Both the position numbers and the translations under genes were made by a program. Below are positions 13,201 to 25,200 of a DNA stretch of 64,000 nucleotides, one piece after another. This DNA is from Catonia carolina (Eukaryota > Arthropoda > Insecta > Hemiptera > Achilidae), in contig JAQMRL010000001.1 of the NCBI GenBank assembly GCA_035578175.1, forward strand, positions 48,693,553 through 48,757,552. The letters are read 5' to 3'. The notes beneath the pieces are model-generated. The model worked only from the letters and a program-made list of their open reading frames with translations, was not told the origin of the DNA and made no database searches. Position 1 is the first letter of the stretch; each line of letters starts with the position of its first letter.

Positions 13201-16200
13201 TACAAGCTAATGCAGTTGCCTTTATAATAAAATCATTTACACTAAGTTTGACACCTTGCTTTTCGAGCATTTTGTTTATTTGTTGTCTTAATTTTACTAC
13301 TTCATCAGCAACTACATCAACTGATAAGTAATAATGAGGTATCGTCTAAAACAAAAATAACAGAAATTATAAAAATAACATTTTTCATAACAACTGATAA
13401 AACAAGATGGCAACAGTAAAAACCAATGTGATTAACTGCACGGCATACACCACGCAGGATATCACAAAGTTAACACAGTACAATGACCAGCCTTAGCTCC
13501 AAATGATTTGTGTGTCTGCTCTAAATAGTACATGTAAGTTATTGTAAACTGATCAAAGTATCCCCTTATAGTACACAAAAATGTTTAAGACATGCTGAAA
13601 GAAAACAAAGAACTTCAGCATTTCAAACTACTAAGAAAATAATTATAAACTACATACAAAAGAAAATCAGTTTTCATACGCATTACACATATTTGTGCTT
13701 ACAATAATTTTTAGTTTGTTGACCATAATACATGATAAGAGCATGTTCCCATGTGTGTAAGCATAGTAATTTAATTTAATAACTGATACCTACTTAAGAC
13801 AATAACTGAAATGGCCACCTAGATAACAAAATTCATCCCATCTGAATAAACAATAATATATATTTTTAAGATGAACCATTTAAATTCCATGCTACACAAA
13901 TTAATTGCGTTTCAGATAGTTTACCAATATCAAAATAAAATACAAAATAATACTTGTGTGATGAAAAATTCATGGAGTGTATACAATTAAGAAAACCAGA
14001 AGAAATTTACAAATATTATGAAAAATAGAAAATATAATCAGGAAAAGAAGATAAAATTTTTATGGACTTATCAAAACAGCGAGTGAAAACACATTAACAA
14101 AAACAATACTTAATTTTCATGAAAATAGGATAACAAAAACAAATCGGAAAATTGAAAAAGACTTTAAAATATTGAATATTATAAAATAGCTAACCAAAGA
14201 AAAGTAAATTTTAGGAAAACATTTGTGAGTTTAGCTTTCCAAAGAAAACAGAAAGAAACTATTTAGGCAAAAATAATGGACAGAAGGAAAGAAGAAACAA
14301 CAGAGCGAAAGAATGGAAAAGAAAGATTACAAAAAAATTAACTGTTAATATAATAATATAGTTTAAACCCAAACTTCACTTCAAATATTTGTATTTTTTG
14401 TTGGACAAAAGTAGTTCAGCTGTTAAACTGGAATCATACCTGTTTTGACTGTAATAACCGTTTTGCTATAACACCACGGATGTTAGACACAGGTCTATCA
14501 GTATAAATATCCCCTACTGTCACACCAGCTCCTGGAGCTCCCGCTGCTGCCTTAGCAGTGTCAGATTTTGGAGCACGTTTTGCATTAGCTAAATCTTTTG
14601 ATGTTATTGAACCAAATAAACCAGTTCCAACTCCAATAGACTGAAATAGAAAATCATAGTTACAATACAGCTTAAATTTTATAAGCTAATATCAAAACAA
14701 TCTACAACAAATACAAAGAATAAATCTATCGGTCTTATTCACTATTCACATATTTCTCGCTGTCCAGTAACTTTAATGTTATATTTGATTAACCCTCAAC
14801 TGGTATCATGCGGTCTGTGAGACCGCTGTCATTTTTTACCCCTCCAACACTTCCCTCCCAATGGCCCGACATCACGTTTATTTTGTATACCTTTCAACTG
14901 TTGTTTGAACTATGCGTGATCAAGATCGTTTTCGGTACGAGCTAACAAGTTGCGAGTTATTTGTATTTTGTTTTCTACTGGCGGTCTCCTGGACCTATGA
15001 TACCAGTTGTGTAACTTTTTGACGACTCTAAAACCAAGTAGTACATGGATTGTTTAAAGTTTTAATGAATATACAATAATTTTTCATACATCATTTCTTT
15101 GTTTAATACTATTATAAAATATTTTCATATGTAATTTTATAAAATTTTCATTATGGATGATACATTTAAAATTTCTGAAGCGGCTTCAACACAACTAGAT
15201 CCATCACGTAAACAAGTTGTACGTGTTAATGATGTGAATTTTTATTAACATAAAAATCTTTAAATTTTATTGTAAATAATCAAAAAGTAAAAAAAAAAGA
15301 ATAAATTTTAATAAATGTTTGTCAGAGTGTACTGCCCAACAATAGACATAAATAGCAAAACTCGGAACCAAAATGTAAGTTGTACATCATAATTTTGTAA
15401 ATAAATTTGTCTTTATCATATTAATTACTTATTTATTTATAATTATTAGACCACAGAATGTTTCTAGGGCCCAAAAATTTTATTGTTCTGTTCAAAATGG
15501 AAGTAAAAGTCAAAAAAATGCTTAGTGTTCGTTTTTTACTTTTTTAAATAGTAATTTTGCATTTATGCTAAGTATTTTACATTTACATCTTCGATTATAC
15601 ATGGTTTTATAAGTTTAATATTAAAACAAATTAATTAAATGAGTATGAAGAACTTAAAAAAAAAACTAATTTGGAGGTCTGTCAGACCGCTGATACCAGT
15701 TATGTCACAAAAAATGATGATACCAGTTGAGTGTTAATATGAACGACTATTTATTTCCAGTATAAATGAAATTTATTGCTTTACCTTTGGTTGCTTTTTA
15801 AGTTTAAAAAACTTAGGCACGTTCTTTTGGTATCCTTCTCTTTAGTGCAACATTATTAAAGTTAAAAATTAAAATTCAGAACGGTGTTTCCAAAAACAAC
15901 GTTCTGAATTTTGATTTTTAATTTTAACAATATGTTCTAAAGAAGGTGGTACTACCGAAACGCGTGTAAGTTTTTTAAACTTAAAAAGCAACCAAAGGTA
16001 AAGCAATAAATTTCATTTTTACAGTAATTTATATTAATGGTTGACAGGATGCATTTAAAAAATGTATTAGTAAACCTTTTTTTCATTGAATGATGATGCC
16101 TAAATAATCCTTAGTCGTGTGTAGGTAATGATATGAGGTAATTATACAGATAAAAAATACCAGACCTGACCAGAAAATGATCAGGACCCCAGCATAGAAG

Positions 16201-19200
16201 CCAGTTTTGCTGACCATTATACCATGATCTGGACAATTTATTTTATTAACTTTATTGGAAATCGGCTAACATGGTCATTAGCTCGCACCTAAATTCTGTT
16301 AAAAAAACCATCAAAGAAACTTACTGCAAATGAAATCCAATTGCAGAAAAACCAGTGTTGTTCAAATTATATCTGCTTAAACATAATCAGTAGAATGTAA
16401 ACAGAAAACAATTATCCAACCAAGTGTGTATAAAGCTACTCTCGAGAGTTTAAAACAAAATTTAACTGAGTTCTTTAATAAACTCCATCAAAAATCCAAT
16501 TTAACAAACACATCAGATGTAAATGGTATATGCGACAAACTCACAATAAATAATAAATATTTAAATGAATAATTTGCAGACAAAGTAAGGACACTACCCT
16601 GTTTAATAAAACAAAATAAGGAGTATCAAGGAGGGTTCAGGAAGGGTAGGTCCTGTATTGAGCAAATTTGGTTATTGAAAACAGTCTTGGGAATGAGGAA
16701 TCTGAGAAACAAAGAGACAACGGTTACTTTCGTGGATTTTCAGAAGGCCTATGATTCTATAGACAGGAAATCGCTCATAAGCGTCTTAAAGGATTTTACA
16801 CTCGATAGTAAAACCACTAATATAATTCAAGATACACTTACAAACACATGTTCGAAAGTAAGGTTCATGGGGGAATTCTCGCAGAAGTTTGAAATAGGAA
16901 CTGGGGTTAGACAGGGTGATGGGCTTTCGCCGCTACTTTTTAATTGTGCCCTGGAGAAAATACTCAGGGAATGGAGGAAATCCGACACGAAGGGTGTGAC
17001 ACTCGGCAGAGGAAAGGACGCGCTATATATAGATTGTTTGGCTTTTGCGGACGATATCGCTTTAATCACAGACACTCCAGAAAATGCCATCATTCAAGTC
17101 AAAAATCTTATAGTTCAAGCTAGAAGAATAGGACTACAAGTATCGTTTCCTAAAACAGAGTTCATAACAAATGTTAAACAGTGTATGAATTACTTACCTG
17201 TACAACAAAATAAAATCAAGAAAGTAAACGTGTTTAAATATCTAGGAGAGTGGGTTAACATCAAAGGCAATGAGAGGATAAGTCTTGAGAAAAGAGCAGA
17301 TAAAATGGGTAATGCCTTTAAAAATACCAGAAGAATTTACAATAAAAAAGTTTTATCATGGGGTGCAAAAATCAGACATTACGAAACAGTGATAAGGCCA
17401 GAAGCGTTGTATGGTGCGGAAACGCTTAAAATTAAGCTAAAAGGAGGTATAAATAAAGTGATGGGCGCAGAAAGGAAAATAATGAGAAGTATATTGGGGC
17501 CTAGGAAACTAGATGCAGAGTACAATAGACCCCGAACAAATAAGGAAATATATAGTAGAGTTGAAAACATTATCCACACAATGAGGAAAAGAAGACTTAC
17601 GTTTTTTGGTCATATAGCGAGAATGGACAATAATCGGCTGGCAAAACAGGTCTATGAGAGGATAATGAAACTTAAGATTAAGCCAGCATGGTTCACCGAA
17701 ACGCGGTCAGATTGCTTAACGGCAGGGATTACCACACAAGACATATGCAATAGAGAGGTTTTTAGGGGTAAAGTTGAGAGAGTGACCTTTAGGGAGGAAA
17801 GTGAGAGGAGGTGTGAACCTCACAATATGGACCAACTGAGGATGGACAGATCGAGAAGGATGAGGGAGGTGTGGGTGAGGAAGAGAAACGAGCAGCATAG
17901 GACATGAAGAAACACCCCAAATATTGATTGAACGTGCTCTCGTTAAAAAGCTATTAGAAAAAAAAACAAAAAAACAACAAAATAATCTGCTGTTTCAAAA
18001 AGTTTATCATCTTCTATTCATACTCTAAACCGGGTCACAAATCATTTTTAATTCATTAATTTGCATATTTTATCTCTTGAAATACAGTGGTTTGTGCACT
18101 CTCACAATAATATCGTAAGATATTATGTTTAACTGTGAAAGTCATAGCACAGTTCCCATTACTGATGACATTGGTCATCAGTACCGGCTGTTACACAAAA
18201 TTTCAGAAAATTTATCCTTACAATTTTTTAGAAAATAACTAAAAAGTTTTAAATAATATTACGTCACTACTTATGATTTTTATGACCAAATTCAAGACTA
18301 CTTGTTAAAAACACATACACTTTCTATAGTCGTTCAGAATTTTGTTGCTAGTTTCTGTTTATTGCAATTATTTAATTACAAATAAAATGCTACCATGTGT
18401 TATCCAAATGCCAGCCGAATCTGGATCAAGAAGATACAGCCTTTGCAACACCACACTTAAGTATAACGGAGAAAAATAAATGATTTCTTTGAAAAGAAAT
18501 GAACACTTTTATATTTGTTTATAAGCATATTGCAGTGTTTCTGTCCAAAGAGGTATAAATAAACAGTAAGCTTTCCCATTAAATTTTATTTTTACAGATT
18601 TCCAATTGCTTACAGTTTATCCTGATTTTTGATTTTCAGGATCAATTATAATCCCAATTTGTTCAGATAAATAAGGTAGTACTATCTACTTAAATAAAAT
18701 TGTGATTTTGTCTGTACAATTTTTTAAAATATCCCAAATTTTGTTTCTACACCAAATATACTAAATAATCACTGAAAATACATTCAGCTGAATTTTTGTT
18801 TGTTTGTCTGTTTGTATGTCACGGCATCACGAAAGAACCAATGAACCAAATTCAATGAATTTCGGTATTTAGGTTCTGAACATTATTGAAATGAAAATAG
18901 GCTATAAATTTTTTTAATATCACAAAGGGATGGGGGAGTTCAGAGGGAGGGGTAAACAAAACAAACTGTGAATATCTCTTTGAAAAGTCAATCTATCAAA
19001 AAACATTACATAATCAAAATTACAAAACGTTTAAGGACAAATAAGTTTGATTATGTAAAGTTTTTCATTTTTATGCATAATAACGAAGATATTACCAATT
19101 TTATAAAAATAAAACATTTTAGAAAACAAAATAAACAGAACAATAAACATAGGTCTACGCGCCGCTGGTATTCATTCCGAAGCTCTGTACCCTACCCTTT

Positions 19201-22200
19201 CCACCACTACCTAACCTTACACGAAACACCCGTTCACGGTCACATTGTCAAAAACGAAAGACAGTCACCTTAGTAGTTAACCATCACAGAGTGTTCCAAT
19301 TGTGATTTACCTTTCATTTCAATTTTTGTGCTCTGTAGCGAATAATTAAATTACCTGCAGTTACATTACACACAGATTTGTGTGAGTTAAACTTCAAAAC
19401 ATCAATTTTCATTGCTCTAAATATATATACATATATATAGTAAATTTATTTATTTATGTAAAATAATTATTACGCTTCTGAAAATAATAAAGCGCTGCGA
19501 ATCTTGATTTAAAAACACCTAGATCTCGCTTTTATTTTACGTCCAACTATTTTATTTTGTCATTAATAATAATGCTAACGTTGAAAGGGGTACGAATAGA
19601 TAGCAATGAATGATTAAAGAACATCAGACCTGATATGGATCGAACTTGGTACACCAACAGACTGTTCACAGCACCAAGAAAACCATTCGAAGAACGGGCA
19701 TTTTAGCTAGTATTTCTAATATCTATTTTCTGATATCAATAAAGAGTTAACATTTCTGAAATCTTATAGATTCTGTTACTGATGAAGCTGTGCACAAACT
19801 ACTACAGTAGAAATACATTTTGTATTTAATAAGTAAAATTCAGTAGTCATCAACAAATTTAATTATTAAAACAATTACCTTTAAATCGATACCCTTTTCT
19901 GCAGCTAATTTCCTTGCAAGAGGACTGGCATAAACACGGGATTTTGGACCTGCTGGTGGAAGTTTAATAGCAGCCGGTGGTGGTGGTGGTGGTGCAGCAG
20001 CCCTAGGAGATGCTACAGGTGCAGAAGCAGAAGGTGCAGCAGCTGCTACTGCAGGAGCATCATCTTTGAAATCTTTAAAGGCAGCGACATCACTTTCATT
20101 TTCAACTATTATACAAACAAGCTGTAACAGTTAAATATAAAGAAAAAATTAAATTAGATGAAATAAACAAAGGCAAAGGATGAAATAAGCAAATAGAATT
20201 ATAAAAATAAATGGAGCAACTTATTTTAAAAAATTGTCTGAATGGCTAAAAAAAAATTTCTTTCTATTTAATGGAAAAATTAACTCTTTGATGCAAAGGG
20301 TACCAACAAATTGGTACTCTGTTTATAATGAAATATAGTTGTCATTCTTTCCACCTGATAGATAAATTATACACTTAAAAAATGCTAAAAATATCATGAT
20401 TATGATATTGTCAAATTACCAAACTAACAACATTTTTAACTGCATCACATTGAATAAAACTTCAAGCTTTCTGTTTGTATAATTCACCAAAAAGTAAATA
20501 ACAAATCTTTTCATTCATTTTTTAAAAAGTTTCATTCCTCTTGTAATAATAAATAATAATGTACTCACCTTAAAAAAAAATCAGCAAGCGCCTCTGTAAT
20601 ATGTCTCACTGTCTCAGAAACTATTACAGAAATGCTCTTATTCTAAATCTTAAACAAGTGGCTTAAACTGCTATATAAATCTCCAATCACCAAGTATTGG
20701 AGAGTTACAGCCAGCTGTATTTCAGGCGACTGAAATACCCTTATGAGAGAGGCTATAGCTTCTCTCTATTTTTTTCAGTTATTTGTGGTTATTACGCATA
20801 TATTGTTCTCTTTTGAAACCTATATGGACCTACGGGTCCCAAATTTACGGTTCAACCAAACCCTCTAGCTTGCAACGAATTTAAGCATTCCAGTCAAAAA
20901 CATTACGCCTTATAGCAAAAGCACCTCTTTACGTTAGCAACAAAACCTTTCATACAGATTTGAAAACGCCACTTGTAAAAAATTTCATCGAATACCTAAA
21001 CAAACGCTTTCACGACAAGTCACACAAACACAAGAACCTACTGGTGCGTTCACTTTCCACCTTCCATTTACCTGATAATCCCCCTAGACGCCTTAAAAGA
21101 CGCTGGAGTAGAGACCTGCTAAATTGATATCCAAATTTCATTCTTGGGGAGGCACCAATGGGGGCCCTACCCCTCTCATGCCGATCATGTCATTTACATT
21201 ATTATCATAATCATCACATTTGCTTGTTGTAAAATTTTACAGTTTTTAAATAAAGAATAAAGAGAAAAAAAAATTGTGGTTTTATCAAATCTAATAATAT
21301 ATTGAAATAGTTTTCCGACATTCGTGTGAAATTTTTAAATAACAAATCACCATGTTCTTTTACTTCTCTACTCTATATTTTTTGAAGAAATTCAATTCCC
21401 AAATTTGTCTTGATGGTTACGCCTACAACTTATCACCAAATCCACAGCACAAACACAAGCAAAGACTAACGATTCAACAAACATTTTGTACAAAACTCAC
21501 ACTGATCGACGTCGCTTTCGACAATGAACAGTACATGTAGAAACATAATTGGCATTTATCATGATGTACATGTTTTTTTTTTTTTTTAACGTCTGACTGT
21601 TCTGCAGTTATTGCTAATGCAGACGGTGAAGGATGAAATGATTTTTTGTAACGTATGAAAATATGCCGTGCCTGAATGGGATTCGAACCCAAGACCACAT
21701 GATGAGAGGCGAGCACGTTACCAACTATGCCAATGCAGCCGACATGTGCCATGATGTACATGTGCTTTCAATTTAAACTTTCATCTATATTGCTTGCGTC
21801 AAATGAATAGAAAAGTTGAATAGTCTAGGACAGCCTTTAAGATGTCATGACCAGATTAAGTGACCACTGAGATTGTACTAACAGGAGTGGGAGGAGCTTT
21901 CTTCACCCTGCTACAATCAAAGGAAGAAGAAATAGTATGATTGGGCAATTGCTGCAACATTCGACCTGATTCACAACCCATTTTAACGGAATAATGGAGG
22001 GTTGTACCACAAGGGGAAGATCAAAATTGGAATATATAGATGGATTAAGGAGGTGAAGAGGTTATACGGAAGTGGAAAGAGTGGCTATGGAGGGAGTTAG
22101 ATTGTAGGCCCACTGACCTCTGGGTTGAGGAGACTAAGAAGGTTATTGTATGTTATTAATAGGAGTTTACTCGTAATAATTTGCAGACACTAGACAGGAA

Positions 22201-25200
22201 TTGAACCTGGAGCCTTCCTTTGCTTTTTTAGCTAATATTTTTATAATCTGATAAGAAAACTACGTATCAGTAAAATCATCACGATTCATGAGCAAAAACA
22301 TTTATAAAAATATGATATTTCCTTTTAAGCATTATAGAACTAAGTACCAATAATAACTTTTATTATAACAATGAAATTTATAAAAAAATGTCAAAGAGCT
22401 CACCTTTTTTCCTATCAGTCTCTGATTCAAAAGCAGAGGTATTCATAACAATATGGCATTACACATTAAGCATAACACAACCAAGTTACACTTTTGACTG
22501 TATTTCCAACTACTATAAAAACTATAGTGTTGAAAAGTTACAAATTAAACAACCTTTTTCAGTTAAAATCTCTGTAAGGTATATAACAAATTAAGAATTA
22601 AAGATCCATATGAAATTGTAAACCCAATTTTTCAGTTTTGAAACTTGTCGGTTCCTTTATGTATGAAAGTATTAATTTGAATTTTCAGTACCTGCTCAAG
22701 CAGTTTGTCCTCTGTTTAACACCTGTATTATAATATTAAAAACAGATGATCAAGTTAGATCAATTAAAGTTCAATAGGTAAAAATATATATTATGTCTTT
22801 GAAAAGGCCATTAACCATAAATTTACTGGATACATGAATTCAATCAATTATAAAACGATGTTCTTTAATACATGTAAAATACGAGGGTAGGCTGATAAGT
22901 AATGCACACATGCTTGTAGAAGACGAACAAAAAGAAATAGCAAGATGGGGTAAATAACAAATTAAAGTACAAATCTTAACCTACCAAATTATCTATTTAT
23001 TTTTCAATATAGTCACCGTTAAGCATTACACATTTCTCCCAACGTTTAACAAGTTTTTTCATTCCGTCACTGAAAAATTCTTCCGACTTTCCTCGAACCC
23101 AGGACGCAATAGCTGCCTTCACCTCATTGTCCGAGCTGTAATGATTACCCTTAAGGTCTCTCTTCAGTAGAGGAAAAAAATAAAAATCGCAAGGCGCAAG
23201 GTCGGGAGAATACGGAGGGTGTAAAATTGGTTGAAACTTCAGGTTTCTCAGAGCCTCTCCAGTTGCACGCGAAGTGTGTGGACGAGCATTGTCGTGTTGC
23301 AAAATTATTGGCGCCAGGTTGCCTCTAACACGACAAACTCGACGTCGGAGGTGTTTCAGAGTCTGTATATACTGAGCAGAATTTACCGTTGCCCCTCGTT
23401 CCAGATAATCAGTCACATAAACTCGGCGAGCATCCCAAAACACAGTCAAAAGAATTTTTTTTGCGGACGGTTGTGTTTTGAACTTTTTCACAACAGGAGA
23501 ATGTGGATGACGATATTCAGCGCTCTGCCTTTTTTCTTCGGGATCGTAATGATGAACCCATGACTCGTCCCCCGTCACAATATTCAAAAGAAAGTCGTCT
23601 CCTTCGTCACGGTAGCGCTTCAAAAGTTGTTCACAGCATTCCAATCGACGCTGTTTATTCTCGTCTGTCAGACGGCGTGGTACCCATCGTGCACAGATTT
23701 TACGGTATCCCAATTGTTCAATAATGAAGCCAACACGTTCCTTAGATATTCCAATTTGGTTTGCGATACGCTGTTGAGTGATTCGCCGGTCATTTTGAAT
23801 CAAATCATCGATGAGTTTGCGACGATTATCGTCTGAGGCAGTGATTGGTCGTCCACTGCGTGTTTTGTCAACAATTAAGGCTTTTCCAGGTTGGCAATCA
23901 CGAAATTTTATTACCCAACGATTCACAGTAGACCTATCAACAGTATCGTCACAATAAACAGCCTTTAAACGACGATAAATCTCACTAGGATTCACTTTCT
24001 CAGCAGTTAAAAATTCGATAACAGCGCGTTGTTTAATTCTCGTTGACATAGCACCAGAACACGACGCCATACTTCCACTACTCAAAACAAACTGAATGAA
24101 AGCAACGCCTTCAAACTGCGCAGGCTTGTAGAGGAGAAATAGTACTTCCACATGCCACCAGGCGCGCTACTGAAGTTTATTTAGTTGTCTTCTACAAGCA
24201 TGTGTGCATTACTTGTCAGCCTACCCTCGTAATAGTTTACAAACCTTTCCAATTGGAACATTTTTAGAACCAGCCGGAACAACAATTTTAGCTAAATAGC
24301 CTTCCTCTGGAGTTTCAAACCCCATAGTTGCTTTATCAGTTTCAATTTCTGCCAACAAATCTCCTTCATTTAATTTGTCACCTGGAATAACAAAAATTTA
24401 AATTATGTACATGAATTTACTATTAGTCATACTCAATGCAATTCTAATTTTGGTTCATTTACAAGTTTAGAATTATGACAATCAGATCAACTAAGGATTT
24501 TTGAATACATTTTAATTGATGGAATTAATACACTTTTCTCAACTCCTTTTGCTCAGAAATCCTGTTTTATTCAGATACAAAAGTGTCACACAATTTTCAT
24601 TACTTCATCAAGGATATATAATAATAACCTCTAATAATAAATCTTTATAATGCATCCTGCAGTCTGAAATTATTTCTATTTCATATAATGAATTAATATA
24701 ATAATAATTTCACTAACCTTCTTTTTAAACTGCGTCACCTTTATTTTAATTCCTACTTACACGTGTTTCGGTGGATCCACCATCATCAGAGTAAATGAAA
24801 AATTGAAACTAAAATTTTTTTCTCATTTATTTAAAATTTACAGAAGATGATAGCCTACATCTTCAGTCACTTGAATAAAACTGATTTAAAATTAATTTAT
24901 CCCTTCTCATATTTACTGTAGATAGCAGCAGCAGTCAATATCACTTCATCATTCCTAAATTTTATCTGTTCATTCAAAATGTCCTGCTTTTGCCCTTTTA
25001 AATATTTACAAATATGGAACATCTCATATTTTTCAATTTTATTTTTATTCTCTATATTACATTGTTCTATTATATTGAAATGTTCATCTATTTTACCAAA
25101 TTTATGTTTTTCTTCTTTTATATGATTGGTATAGTTAGATATAATGTAGTCACATTTCAGTGCTTTTTTATGTTTGTTATACCTCACTTGAAAATTACGA

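Noticed and set aside
18968..19273. 101-codon basic frame
   Set aside because: Lies in an old interspersed repeat; composition is Lys/Asn/Phe-rich as expected from AT-rich sequence.
21474..21761. 95-codon minus-strand frame
   Set aside because: It is a reading through the S1 SINE and its target duplication, with poly-lysine from the A tail.
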